Assembly: GCA_014804795.1 (NCBI GenBank)
Contig: JAAUZC010000023.1
Coordinates: forward strand, 62,001-126,000
DNA from: Lachnospiraceae bacterium
GTDB lineage: Bacteria > Bacillota > Clostridia > Lachnospirales > Lachnospiraceae
Length of the DNA stretch: 64,000 bases
Direction: 5' to 3'
Shown: piece after piece, positions 7,846 through 16,590 of the stretch
Numbering within the stretch: the first letter of the stretch is position 1
Layout of the letters: the number at the start of each line of letters is the position of its first letter
The notes under the pieces: model-generated
The model's input: only the letters and a program-made list of their open reading frames with translations
Told to the model about the DNA's origin: nothing
Databases searched by the model: none
Translations under genes and position numbers: made by a program

Positions 7846-9339
7846 TTATCCTAATGCATATTTTCCCAACAGCTCCTGGGTTGCCTCTTCTTTTTTACAC
7901 TCTGCCGTAATTTTTCCGTTTCTTACCACAAAAATACGATCAGACATTCCCAGTATTTCCGGCATCTCCGAAGATACCAGTATAATCGCCATTCCCTGCG
8001 CGGCCAGTTTCCCGATAATAGAATAAATTTCGCTTTTTGCTCCTATATCAATCCCCCTGGTCGGCTCATCCAATATCAACACTTTCGGAGTTGTCATCAG
8101 CCAGCGTCCGATGATCGCCTTCTGTTGATTTCCGCCGGACAGAGAAGTGATCAGCATACCCTTATTGGCTGCTTTCACAGTCATATCCCTGATCATTTCC
8201 GACACAGCTTCATTTTCCATATCCCTTTTAATGATGCCGATTCGGGAGCAGAACCTGTATAAAGCCGCCAGAGACATATTGTCTTTCACTGAAGCAGTCT
8301 TAATGATCCCGTAATCCCGTCTGTCTTCCGTAACCATAGCCATCCCCAGTTTTACGGCGTCTTTCGGCGAATGGATACGAACCGGATTTCCCTCCATATA
8401 TATTTCTCCTGCAATAATGGAATCTATACCGAAAATGCCTCTCATGATTTCGCTTCTGCCTGCGCCGACCAGTCCCGAAAAACCAACTATTTCTCCTGCC
8501 CGCACCTGAAAAGATACATCCGTGTAATCCGCACCGCACAAATTTTTAATCTCTAAAATGACTTTCCCCTTTTCCGTCTGGATGACCGGATACTGTTCTG
8601 TCAGTTCCCTGCCTATGATCATGCGGATCAATTCATCTCTCGAAGTATCCGCACAGTCTCTTGTTCCGATATAGTGCCCATCCCTGTATACAGATACTCT
8701 GTCACAGATACCGAGAAGTTCCTCAATTTTGTGGGTGATAAAAATAATTGCTGTTCCCTTCGCTTTCAGTGCACGGATAACATCAAAAAGAATATTTACT
8801 TCTTTATCAGAAAGGGAAGAGGTCGGTTCATCCATTATGATAATATCCGATTCACAGGAGACTGCTCTCGCCAGTTCTACCAGCTGGCACTGAGCGACCG
8901 TCAGGCTGCTCACCAACTCCGTGGGTTTTATGTCAATATTCAATACTTCCCCCAAAAGTTTCCGGGTCTCTTCCAATCTCGCTTTATTGTCGATCAGAAA
9001 ACCCTTCATAAACCTTTCTTCCCGATGAAGCCAGATATTCTCAGCCACCGTCAGGGTGGGAATAAGGCTGATCTCCTGATGGATCATGGAAATCCCTGCC
9101 GCAATAGCCTCCGCCGGAGATTTAAAATGAACCTCTTTTCCCTTTAAAATAATCTGCCCCTCGTCTTTCTGCAGATCCCCTAAGATCACGTTCATCATCG
9201 TGGACTTTCCAGCTCCGTTCTCCCCGATGACCGAATGGACTTCTCCGCGCTTCACTTCCAGATCCACTCTGTCAAGCGCCTTAACGCCCAAAAAGCTTTT
9301 GGAAAGCTGTCTGACTTCCAATACTGTCTCTTGCTGCAT
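7846..9339 (-). CDS. Sugar ABC transporter ATP-binding protein (RbsA/MglA type)
   Basis: A 497-residue duplicated ATPase. The first half has Walker A GENGAGKST (about residues 38-46), a Q-loop and Walker B IIIMDEPTSSL. The second half has a degenerate Walker A (GLVGAGRSE), then the signature SLSGGNQQK and LILDEPTRG. This asymmetric two-domain build is characteristic of the RbsA/MglA/XylG family. GAGAGGAGGAAAGCA precedes the ATG. It energises import through the permease at 6832-7830. A 9-bp stem-loop lies between it and the upstream binding-protein gene. Confidence 0.9.
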   Translation of the reverse strand: MQQETVLEVRQLSKSFLGVKALDRVDLEVKRGEVHSVIGENGAGKSTMMNVILGDLQKDEGQIILKGKEVHFKSPAEAIAAGISMIHQEISLIPTLTVAENIWLHREERFMKGFLIDNKARLEETRKLLGEVLNIDIKPTELVSSLTVAQCQLVELARAVSCESDIIIMDEPTSSLSDKEVNILFDVIRALKAKGTAIIFITHKIEELLGICDRVSVYRDGHYIGTRDCADTSRDELIRMIIGRELTEQYPVIQTEKGKVILEIKNLCGADYTDVSFQVRAGEIVGFSGLVGAGRSEIMRGIFGIDSIIAGEIYMEGNPVRIHSPKDAVKLGMAMVTEDRRDYGIIKTASVKDNMSLAALYRFCSRIGIIKRDMENEAVSEMIRDMTVKAANKGMLITSLSGGNQQKAIIGRWLMTTPKVLILDEPTRGIDIGAKSEIYSIIGKLAAQGMAIILVSSEMPEILGMSDRIFVVRNGKITAECKKEEATQELLGKYALG

Positions 9340-9365
9340 TGCTTTCCTCCTCTCTCTGATAGAAA

Positions 9366-9401
9366 GCGGGAAGCGCAGTCGTTCTCAACCGAGCTTCCCG
9401 C
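9366..9401 (-). terminator. Intra-operon stem-loop after the binding-protein gene
   Basis: GCGGGAAGC (9366-9374) pairs perfectly with GCTTCCCGC (9393-9401) across an 18-nt loop. On the minus-strand transcript it lies between the solute-binding protein gene and the ATPase gene. Such hairpins commonly stabilise the 5' message or partly terminate it, so that the binding protein is made in excess. There is no long U-tract, so full termination is unlikely. Confidence 0.55.
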
Positions 9402-9445
9402 AATTTTATGATCCTGCTCTTCTGTTTATCTCTTTTGATTTACTC

Positions 9446-10453
9446 TTATTCTCTTGCGATTAAATCAAGATTTTCTGTTGTCAGTTTTACTTCATTGGAA
9501 TCCAGATTGCCCAAAGCACAATCTATCATCGCCTGTGCACAGGCAGATGCAACACCATAGAAGTTGATTGCTACAGATGCCGCCTGATCGCCGGATTCCA
9601 CATTGCCTCTGCCCACATCGCTGGCATCGATTCCGAGAATGATCACATCTTCTCTTCCCGCTGCCTTGCAGGCATTGATAACACCCTGTGCCTCGTCGTC
9701 GTTTACGCAGGCGATGACATTGATTTCCGGCTTGGAGATCAGCCAGTCATCTGCAAGTTTCTGTGAATCGTCCGTGGACCAGTTTCCTTCGCCCTCAATA
9801 ACAACTTCTACATTATCATGCTTGTCAACAAAATTCTCAATAAAGCCGGCCGTTCTGTCTGCACCTGCTGTACTGCCGGGATCTCCGGTGATACATGCCA
9901 CTTTGTACTCCATGCTTTCATCGTAGATGCTCTCCATATAGTTTGCCTGCATCTCGCCGCATGCGTACTGGCTGAATCCTTCGTAGATGTAGGTGTAATT
10001 TGCACCGCCTTCTACTGCTACACCGATTCCCACAGGAATTTCTGCATCCACGCAAGCATCAATTGCAGGAATGATACCGCTGTCGCCTACAGAGTTCATA
10101 ATGTAGATCATGTCAGGATTAGTTGCTATCAGGCTCTCTACGTCATCGATCAGCTTGGAAATGTCGCCGTCTGCATTTGTCAGTGTCGCTTCGATTTCAT
10201 AGTCAGGATAGTTCTCTTCAAAACAAGCTTTGATCGCATTTGTCAGATTTGTCTGTCCGTCATCCAGAATAGCCCACGCCATACCAATCTTAATAGTTGT
10301 CTTTTCTCCTGCATCTTCCTGTGGGGCTTTCGCCTCTGTTTCCTCTTCCTTAACTTCAGGTTCTGTCGTCCCCGTACTATCCGCAGCGCCACATGCCGTC
10401 AGTGAGAATACCATCGCTGTTGAAAGAATAAGTGCCAATAATTTCTTTTTCAT
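9446..10453 (-). CDS. Sugar ABC transporter substrate-binding lipoprotein (type 1 periplasmic binding protein)
   Basis: A 335-residue lipoprotein. A lysine-rich signal peptide ends in the lipobox LTAC with Cys21, followed by an acidic Glu/Lys/Ala linker to about residue 50 and a RbsB-like bilobed domain ('GIDASDVGRG', 'NDDEAQGVINA'). It should be anchored outside the membrane and deliver substrate to the permease at 6832-7830. GGAGGG lies upstream of the ATG. It is the first gene of the minus-strand locus, behind the promoter at 10532-10560, with a palindromic operator in its leader. Confidence 0.9.
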   Translation of the reverse strand: MKKKLLALILSTAMVFSLTACGAADSTGTTEPEVKEEETEAKAPQEDAGEKTTIKIGMAWAILDDGQTNLTNAIKACFEENYPDYEIEATLTNADGDISKLIDDVESLIATNPDMIYIMNSVGDSGIIPAIDACVDAEIPVGIGVAVEGGANYTYIYEGFSQYACGEMQANYMESIYDESMEYKVACITGDPGSTAGADRTAGFIENFVDKHDNVEVVIEGEGNWSTDDSQKLADDWLISKPEINVIACVNDDEAQGVINACKAAGREDVIILGIDASDVGRGNVESGDQAASVAINFYGVASACAQAMIDCALGNLDSNEVKLTTENLDLIARE

Positions 10454-10486
10454 GTTTTTCCCTCCATTTCTGTTATTTGTTTAATA

Positions 10487-10500
10487 ATTTTCATGAAAAT
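10487..10500. promoter_or_regulatory. Palindromic operator 1 (ATTTTCATGAAAAT)
   Basis: This is a perfect 14-bp palindrome in the leader of the transporter operon, about 25-40 bases downstream of the expected transcription start. The same 14 bases form the core of the second palindrome at 10633-10654, centred exactly 150 bp away. Its position suits a roadblock repressor site. The adjacent LacI-type regulator is the natural candidate to bind it. Confidence 0.7.
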
Positions 10501-10531
10501 ATTTTTTATTTTCATCGCTGTTGTATGCTTC

Positions 10532-10560
10532 ATTATTGATTTTTTTGTGTTTTTTGTCAA
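10532..10560 (-). promoter_or_regulatory. Promoter of the putative C-glycoside operon
   Basis: On the minus strand the sequence reads TTGACA (10560-10555), a 17-bp spacer, then AATAAT (10537-10532). This is a consensus -35 with one mismatch in the -10 and perfect spacing. Transcription should begin near 10525, giving a leader of about 70 nt before the ATG at 10453. Confidence 0.7.
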
Positions 10561-10632
10561 TATACTTTTTCTTTTTTCGTCATTTTGCACATTTTTCGCT
10601 ATTCTTCTTTGTTGTATATGCAATCAGAATTT

Positions 10633-10654
10633 TTATATTTTCATGAAAATATAA
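10633..10654. promoter_or_regulatory. Palindromic operator 2 (22-bp perfect palindrome)
   Basis: This is a perfect 22-bp inverted repeat with central CATG that contains the core ATTTTCATGAAAAT of operator 1. It lies about 110 bp upstream of the operon start site and between the divergent genes, close to the regulator's own promoter region. The pairing of two identical cores suits DNA looping by a tetrameric LacI-family protein and autoregulation. Confidence 0.7.
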
Positions 10655-10816
10655 TTTTCTTTCCGCTTTTTTCATTTATCTCTTGCTATGTTTTTTCATT
10701 TGAGTTATTATAATGAAGAATGCTGTAACATTTTAAATACCGGATATCGAATTTCGCCCTGCGAATTTATACATCCGAAGTTTTTTCTAATATCGCATAG
10801 CAAGGAGGCCTCACAT

Positions 10817-11845
10817 ATGGAATCATCCAAGATGTCTATTACGGATATCGCCAAACGGACAGGCATTTCTGTTTCTACCGTTTCCAGGGTTTTAAATCAC
10901 CCTGAACTGGTAAACGCGCAAACAGCAGAATCCATCCGGTCCGCCATGAAGGAGCTGGACTATAAGCCGAGAACTTCTAAACGTTCCAAAGAGAAAAAAA
11001 ATATCATTATTAATGTCTCAGAAGTGACAAATCCTTTTTACAGCGAAATTATAAGCGGTATTGTCTCTTCTGCTACCACACATTCCTACTATACTCTGAT
11101 CAGCCAGGAATCCTTGGGTGACATTCAGTCTGTGAACAGTTTTGTAAAATTCTTAAAGTCCATAAAAGCCTGTGGTGTTATTTTCTGCTCACCCTTAAGT
11201 TCGCAGTTTTATGATCCGATTGGCAGTCTTATGCCCGTTGTCCAGTGCTGCGAATATAACTCTGAAGAATACTCTTATGTAAGTATTGACGACTTTCAGG
11301 CCTCCTATAATGTTATGGAACATATTTACTCCCAGGGTAGAAGGAAAATCGCGTTTATCAACGGACCTCTCAACTATAAATACGCCCGAGAGCGTCAGCG
11401 CGGATACGAGGCTTTTCTGGAACAGGCAGGTCTTTCCACTATGTCCAACTGGTCTATCAACCTCTCAAAGATAAATTATGACATGGCTTTCGCTTCTGCG
11501 TGCCAGCTTTTAACCTCCCTCACGCCGCCCGATGCCGTCTTCGCCTCTTCGGATCTAATCGCTGCGGCCGTTATCAAAGCCGCTAAGCTTCACCGCATCC
11601 GGGTGCCCGAAGATCTGATCGTAGTGGGATTTGACAATATCAACATCTCAACCATCTGTGACCCTGCAATCACCACAGTAAATCAGCCCTGCTTCCAGCT
11701 GGGCTATACCGCCGGGGAGATCCTCCATGAGCATATTGTTTCTCCCACTGCCTACAAACAGCAGGTGCTGCTCAATACAGAACTGATCATCCGCAGATCA
11801 TCCAGTTCACATAAAAGCATGGAGATAGAAAAAACAGCCGTTTAG
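10817..11845 (+). CDS. LacI family transcriptional regulator
   Basis: A 342-residue regulator. Residues about 6-55 form the LacI headpiece (MSITDIAKRTGISVSTVSRV), followed by a sugar-binding domain with the usual 'VVGFDN' and 'TTVNQP' segments. The start at 10817 is set by AAGGAGG at 10802-10808; the upstream in-frame extension lacks a ribosome site and reads through the AT-rich control region. It diverges from the transporter/oxidoreductase operon, and the two CATG-centred palindromes in between are its likely operators. The inducer is probably the transported glycoside or a derived sugar, by inference. Confidence 0.88.
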   Translation: MESSKMSITDIAKRTGISVSTVSRVLNHPELVNAQTAESIRSAMKELDYKPRTSKRSKEKKNIIINVSEVTNPFYSEIISGIVSSATTHSYYTLISQESLGDIQSVNSFVKFLKSIKACGVIFCSPLSSQFYDPIGSLMPVVQCCEYNSEEYSYVSIDDFQASYNVMEHIYSQGRRKIAFINGPLNYKYARERQRGYEAFLEQAGLSTMSNWSINLSKINYDMAFASACQLLTSLTPPDAVFASSDLIAAAVIKAAKLHRIRVPEDLIVVGFDNINISTICDPAITTVNQPCFQLGYTAGEILHEHIVSPTAYKQQVLLNTELIIRRSSSSHKSMEIEKTAV

Positions 11846-11935
11846 CCCCATCCTGCCGCAGTCAGGATGAAAAGTGCTTTGACTGGCTGTCAAATATAGT
11901 AACCATAAATATATCGTTATAGAAAGGAGTTTAAA

Positions 11936-12697
11936 ATGAACTATTCTGTCTGTATCGACGCCCTCTTCCACGGAGAGCCTGTTGACAAGGTCTTACCCCT
12001 TGTAAAAAAATGTGGCTACAACGCCATTGAATTTTGGACATGGTGGGATAAGGACATGAACCTTTTAAAAGATTTGTGCTCTTCTCTCAATCTGAAAGTT
12101 GTCACTTTTTGTACGGATTTCCGCATCAATCCCGGAAACGCCGCGGATCATGACCGTTATCTGGAAGGTCTTGCTCTTTCCATTGAGGAGGCCAAAAAAC
12201 TGAATTGCCCCATGCTGATTGCCCAGGCAGGCTGGGAGATAGAGGGCATTTCTTTTGAATCCCACGAAGACGCTTTAATCAAAGTCATGCAAGATGCACT
12301 GCCTTTACTGACAAAAGAAAATATGACCCTTGTTCTGGAGCCGCTAAATGTATTGACCGATCACCCCGGTTATCACATGAGCACCAGCGCCCATGCTTTC
12401 TCCTTCTTGAAAAAAATAAATGACCCTCATATTAAAATCCTGTTTGATATTTATCACCAGCAAATCACAGAGGGAAATATCCTTGCCAACATAAAAGAGC
12501 ACCTGCCTCAGATCGGTCACTTCCACATTGCCGCTGTTCCGGGCAGAACCACTCCCACCGCAGGCGAGCTCAATTATCCCTGTATTCTTGAAAACATTAA
12601 AGAAATGGGATATAACCAATATTTTGGTCTGGAGTATATGCCAAAAGAGGATCCCCTGAAAACTTTACAAGAAGTTTACGGCGCTTTTCCGAAGTAA
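11936..12697 (+). CDS. Hydroxypyruvate isomerase-like TIM-barrel protein
   Basis: A 253-residue member of the xylose-isomerase-like superfamily, closest to the Hyi group. Visible hallmarks are LVLEPLN (metal Glu), LFDIYHQQI (Asp), the GHFHIAAVPGRTTP loop and GLEYMP near the end. GAAAGGAG precedes the ATG at 11936. It follows the LacI gene by 90 bp in the same direction, so it is probably under the same control as the divergent operon, where it makes a third isomerase-type barrel. It may isomerise a small keto-acid or sugar product. The stop codon lies in the loop of a terminator. Confidence 0.8.
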   Translation: MNYSVCIDALFHGEPVDKVLPLVKKCGYNAIEFWTWWDKDMNLLKDLCSSLNLKVVTFCTDFRINPGNAADHDRYLEGLALSIEEAKKLNCPMLIAQAGWEIEGISFESHEDALIKVMQDALPLLTKENMTLVLEPLNVLTDHPGYHMSTSAHAFSFLKKINDPHIKILFDIYHQQITEGNILANIKEHLPQIGHFHIAAVPGRTTPTAGELNYPCILENIKEMGYNQYFGLEYMPKEDPLKTLQEVYGAFPK

Positions 12698-12710
12698 TTC
12701 GGAAAGCGCC
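12680..12710. terminator. Terminator overlapping the end of the Hyi-like gene
   Basis: GGCGCTTTTCCGAA (12680-12693) pairs with TTCGGAAAGCGCC (12698-12710) apart from one bulged T, with loop GTAA containing the TAA stop. A T-rich tract TTCTCTTTTCC follows. The convergent membrane-protein gene ends at 12724, so the hairpin may act in both directions. Confidence 0.75.
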
Positions 12711-12723
12711 TTCTCTTTTCCAT

Positions 12724-14349
12724 CTACCTTTTCAGCGCCCTCTTCACATACCCTCTCGAAAAATTATAACTCCGAAACGACATCCGCTCCGCCCTCTCTT
12801 TTTGCCTTTCTATATAAGCGACATCCCAGGATGGTGTGTTCACATCCTTTATCTCTCCATTCAAATATTTTTCTTTCTCCGCTTCATAAGCCCGATATCT
12901 CTCCATACTTCCCTCCGTTATGATCACCGGCGCCGCATCTGCCGACAGATTTCTCAGATACCAGTTATCTATGCCATATTCCCGCCGCCACGTGTCACTC
13001 TCTGTCTGTTCTTTTTCCTCCTGCTTCATATAAGCAGAAATATTATACCGGGCAATCCAGTAATCCGGCTGTCCAAAAGACAGTATCAGATAACAGCACG
13101 TGATCACGGCCAGCCCATACCGAAACAACGGGAACGTATTTTTTAACGTTTTTCCGATAATTCCCGCCATCAACAGCGCGATCACACAGAGTGCCCAGAG
13201 CACAAAGATCCGCAGGAAAGTCAGCTGATATACACTGATATACAGAAGCATCCGGTAGGCGCTGGAAGCGATCATGATAAAAGTGCAGACGGAGATCACC
13301 AGAAGTACCCCTTTGAGCACCTTGCTTTCTTTGAAAAAACCAAGCCCTGTCAACACCAATACCAGATTCATCAGACAGATAAAAAGAAGCTGGAAAAAGC
13401 CCTGTCTTGCATATTGTGCATAAGTATAACCCTCCGGCAGCGTCCCGTATCCGGCAAACAGATAAACCACCTGTATCACGCAAAAATAAATATAGATCAG
13501 GGCGATCACAGCCGTAGCGGAGATGGCGATGATCGGCTGTCCCGTTCTGTGGTCTTTTATCTTTTCATTTAGCCCCCGTTCCTCCAACAGTGAAACCATC
13601 CCATAGCTGAAGAAAAATATCGCCACTGACCAGAGAATACAGCAGAAAACATCCCATCCGCTTATGTTTTCGAATATAATATCCACGCTCTTTCTGAAAA
13701 TAACGTCTGCAGAGGAAAGCATGACGGTTACTATTGCGATGAGAGGAACGGATATGCCGATTCCCGCCAAAATATAGAGTACCTGCGTATTCTTTTTCCC
13801 CTTATGTTCTTCCATCCATGCCTGTGCATCCGGGAAAAAGGAGAACATTTTGCCGATGCTTCCGACAGACAGCCCGAATATACTCTCCAAAAACTTTCCG
13901 AACTGCCACTGCTTTGTATCAAAACAAACCGCCAGCAGAAAATACATCATCAGCACAAACAGCCATGCCTCATTCATCAGAATGATCTTTGTGTTGTCTG
14001 TGAAACAGTTTGAAATGCCTAACAGGATGCTTGCTGCCGGCACTAAAATATGCTCTCCTTTCCAGGAAATACCGGATTTTCTGATAGTATACACGGCAAA
14101 GCCGATAGTTCCTGCCACATAAAAAGGGTAGGCAATACCCGATGCGTTTTTATAGAGACAAAAAGTAAAAAAAATAGCATAAAGAAAACTTGCGGGCGCT
14201 ATACTGTTTATCAGTCCCGGTTTCGCAAACGGATCCTTTTTCTCCCTTTCCACTGCTTCCGCAGCGGGTTTACAGGGTAAATTTGGGTACAGATTATCGC
14301 CCATGGGAACGGGTGTCCCCACGGTCATTACTTCCATATTCTTTTCCAT
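12724..14349 (-). CDS. DUF4173-type multi-pass membrane protein
   Basis: A 541-residue protein with a roughly 60-residue cytoplasmic N-terminus and 12 or so hydrophobic segments between about 50 and 440. A soluble C-terminal tail (about 445-541) follows, with WDVAYIERQKERAERMSFRSYN. It resembles the DUF4153/DUF4173 family of uncharacterised membrane proteins. AAGGAAAAATAAATC precedes the ATG. It is the last gene of an operon with an XRE regulator, a DUF2975 protein and another membrane protein. Function is unknown; these families often travel with small XRE regulators in Firmicutes. Confidence 0.7.
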   Translation of the reverse strand: MEKNMEVMTVGTPVPMGDNLYPNLPCKPAAEAVEREKKDPFAKPGLINSIAPASFLYAIFFTFCLYKNASGIAYPFYVAGTIGFAVYTIRKSGISWKGEHILVPAASILLGISNCFTDNTKIILMNEAWLFVLMMYFLLAVCFDTKQWQFGKFLESIFGLSVGSIGKMFSFFPDAQAWMEEHKGKKNTQVLYILAGIGISVPLIAIVTVMLSSADVIFRKSVDIIFENISGWDVFCCILWSVAIFFFSYGMVSLLEERGLNEKIKDHRTGQPIIAISATAVIALIYIYFCVIQVVYLFAGYGTLPEGYTYAQYARQGFFQLLFICLMNLVLVLTGLGFFKESKVLKGVLLVISVCTFIMIASSAYRMLLYISVYQLTFLRIFVLWALCVIALLMAGIIGKTLKNTFPLFRYGLAVITCCYLILSFGQPDYWIARYNISAYMKQEEKEQTESDTWRREYGIDNWYLRNLSADAAPVIITEGSMERYRAYEAEKEKYLNGEIKDVNTPSWDVAYIERQKERAERMSFRSYNFSRGYVKRALKR

Positions 14350-14430
14350 GATTTATTTTTCCTTTCTTTTGGTTTATTTTTTATACTGTATTGAACTGTC
14401 TGAACCGCCGCCCCCACTTTTGGTGTTGTC

Positions 14431-14649
14431 CTACGAGGAATCTTCTTCGTCCTCATACTGCAAAATATCCCCCGGCTGACAATCTAACGCCTTACAGATC
14501 GCTTCCAACGTCGAGAATCGCACCGCTTTTGCCTTATTGTTTTTCAAGATGGACAGATTCGCAAGGGTGATGTCCACTTTACCGGCAAGGTCAGTAAGAC
14601 TCATTTTGCGTTTTGCCATCATTACATCCAGATTTACAATGATTCCCAT
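14431..14649 (-). CDS. Small XRE/Cro-CI family regulator (YozG-like)
   Basis: A 72-residue protein made almost wholly of a helix-turn-helix. It begins MGIIVNLDVMMAKRKMSLTD and has the recognition region KVDITLANLSILKNNKAK, then LEAICKALDCQPGDIL and an acidic tail. AAGGAG lies before the ATG. It is 12 bp downstream of the DUF2975 gene. The DUF2975 plus YozG-like pair is a common Firmicutes arrangement, and the regulator presumably controls its own operon. Confidence 0.82.
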   Translation of the reverse strand: MGIIVNLDVMMAKRKMSLTDLAGKVDITLANLSILKNNKAKAVRFSTLEAICKALDCQPGDILQYEDEEDSS

Positions 14650-14661
14650 GAGTTTTTCTCC

Positions 14662-15138
14662 TTATATCGTCCAGTCTGTTTCTTCCTTGTATGCGACGGC
14701 CTGTTCAAATACAAAACTCAACACTTTACTGAACAGTCCTGCAATCAGGAATACAAGAATGACCACACCCATTGCTATCGTCATATATACAATGCTCCTG
14801 ACGCCCGCCATCAGCGCAATGAAAAAACTCCAGTTACCCATTTTCTGCAGGCTGATAACATTCTCTTTTACAAAACAGTTTTCCTCCAGCACTGTTTTAA
14901 AAATCTTCCGAAGCTCCCAGAGCAGCTTCTCCGCCGCAATGCCCAGCACAAAATAAATGATGACCGCTTCTTCATAATGTTCAATGAGATAGGGCATCTG
15001 TTCCCCGATCCATCTGACGCTCCAGGGCAGGGAGGCCGTCACCAGGATTCCCGTATAAAACATGAAATCCAGAAGATATTTCGTCCCCTTCGTCCATGTC
15101 AGTTTCTTATCCTCTATACCGTTTCCTCTCTTCTCCAT
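14662..15138 (-). CDS. DUF2975 domain membrane protein
   Basis: A 158-residue protein with four predicted membrane segments: two near residues 25-75 and two near 105-145. The start at 15138 is chosen for AAGGATGGAG just upstream and because a longer start would overlap the preceding gene. The arrangement of four helices with a charged middle (LLWELRKIFKTVLEENCFVKEN divides them) matches DUF2975. It lies 14 bp from its upstream neighbour and 12 bp from the XRE gene, so the three are cotranscribed. No biochemical role is known to me. Confidence 0.75.
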   Translation of the reverse strand: MEKRGNGIEDKKLTWTKGTKYLLDFMFYTGILVTASLPWSVRWIGEQMPYLIEHYEEAVIIYFVLGIAAEKLLWELRKIFKTVLEENCFVKENVISLQKMGNWSFFIALMAGVRSIVYMTIAMGVVILVFLIAGLFSKVLSFVFEQAVAYKEETDWTI

Positions 15139-15152
15139 TACTCCATCCTTTC

Positions 15153-16463
15153 TTATTCCTGCGCAAAATCCTTCAGGCTCTTCCCCGTATACTGAATGGC
15201 TATCCGGTTCTCCGGGTTTACATCTGTCAGATACAATATGATCAGAAACATCCATTCAAGCGGCTTCATCAGGAAGTAGACAAAGTCTGCTGTATACTTA
15301 GAGTGAATCAATTTTGCCACAGGAAAACCGTAAGTGTCATAAAAGTGCCGTACCGTCTTGTGAAAACGGGGCGTCCGTTCCTCCAGAACCTGTTCAAAAG
15401 CATTGGCCACACATAGCTGTCTGTTGACAATAACCTGATGCCCGTGCCGCACTCCCAACCTTTTGGGTTTTACAATCTTCTCATGCCCTCCGGCCGCCAC
15501 GGTGCAGAGATAATGCTCGTCATAGTAGATATTCTGGGGGGCTACTCTCTGAGACAGCGTCCAGTCGCTGGTCTCCGTAAACGCTTTGATCACCGCATCA
15601 GGTTTTTGCCCGAACAGAAGCAAAATTCCGATCACAATTCCAAGCAAAGGCCACATTAACAAAAATGCCGCCAGAGGCCAGCGCTCCGATTTTGCCAGAA
15701 AGCAATTACATGCATGGAAAAATCCTTTTCCCTCCTGATAGCGTTCCCATCCGGAATCACCCGCTTCCGCCATCTGCTTCCACTCCCACATCTTATGGCT
15801 TACCGTTCTCGCCGTAAACAGCAGACAGTTGAACGGGAGCAGCAAAAGAAAGAAATCAAGTATCTCTCCTCTAAAAACCTGTATTCCCCAGACCACGCTT
15901 TCTATGGCCCCCAGATACATGGCGGCAATCCCAAGAACTAACGTCAGCGGCGGCATGCTCTTTAAAGGAATAAAATTTACCGCAAGATACCCGATAACGG
16001 CCAGAACCGCTATTACTGCCACCGTAAGCTGAGCCTTTGTATAAACAGGCGTATGCGTCTGTCTGTTTACCAGTTGTTCCGGCCAGTCTTTGCCGAACGC
16101 CACCTCGCTCATAAAGCCCAGATACATCAGACTGTAACATGTTCCCAGTATCATGCCCACTACATCAAAAATTCTTCCTTTTTGATGCATCTCATGATTT
16201 TTTCGACCTTTGACAAGCAGAAAAATTTCTGCACCCGTCAGCACTAATGGAAATATCATAAACCCTCCGTACATAAATATGCCTGACAAAACACCGCCGA
16301 TCAGCTCTACAATTCCACTCATTCCCCAGCCATTTGTGATCATCCCTACTTGCATGAGCACACCCAGAGCTGCGCCGAGGAACATCGATAATAATACTGC
16401 AGCCAAAAACGGATGCTTTTTTATAAAATATCTCATTCTTCTGTTTTCCTTATTATCTTCCAT
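15153..16463 (-). CDS. DUF6688-type multi-pass membrane protein
   Basis: A 436-residue protein. About seven membrane segments occupy residues 15-250, then a soluble part carries a Cys/His-containing stretch (IYYDEHYLCTVAAGGHEKIV) and a last hydrophobic segment lies near 405. It looks like the DUF6688 family. The start at 16463 follows a GGGAGGGG site and lies 40 nt downstream of a TTGACA-N17-TATATT promoter; longer in-frame starts would begin upstream of that promoter. It is the first gene of the four-gene membrane operon that ends at 12724. Function unknown. Confidence 0.65.
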   Translation of the reverse strand: MEDNKENRRMRYFIKKHPFLAAVLLSMFLGAALGVLMQVGMITNGWGMSGIVELIGGVLSGIFMYGGFMIFPLVLTGAEIFLLVKGRKNHEMHQKGRIFDVVGMILGTCYSLMYLGFMSEVAFGKDWPEQLVNRQTHTPVYTKAQLTVAVIAVLAVIGYLAVNFIPLKSMPPLTLVLGIAAMYLGAIESVVWGIQVFRGEILDFFLLLLPFNCLLFTARTVSHKMWEWKQMAEAGDSGWERYQEGKGFFHACNCFLAKSERWPLAAFLLMWPLLGIVIGILLLFGQKPDAVIKAFTETSDWTLSQRVAPQNIYYDEHYLCTVAAGGHEKIVKPKRLGVRHGHQVIVNRQLCVANAFEQVLEERTPRFHKTVRHFYDTYGFPVAKLIHSKYTADFVYFLMKPLEWMFLIILYLTDVNPENRIAIQYTGKSLKDFAQE

Positions 16464-16509
16464 TGCAACAACCACACCCCTCCCACGTTTTACCACCCCT
16501 GATATCGTC

Positions 16510-16538
16510 AATATAACACGCAGTTCATTGAATGTCAA
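16510..16538 (-). promoter_or_regulatory. Promoter of the DUF6688-DUF2975-XRE-DUF4173 operon
   Basis: On the minus strand: TTGACA (16538-16533), 17-bp spacer, TATATT (16515-16510). Transcription should start near 16503, about 40 nt before the ATG at 16463. Confidence 0.75.
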
Positions 16539-16590
16539 TATATTTTTATTGTTTTTCGATAAATTTTTATTGTTTTTATTTTTTTGATAA

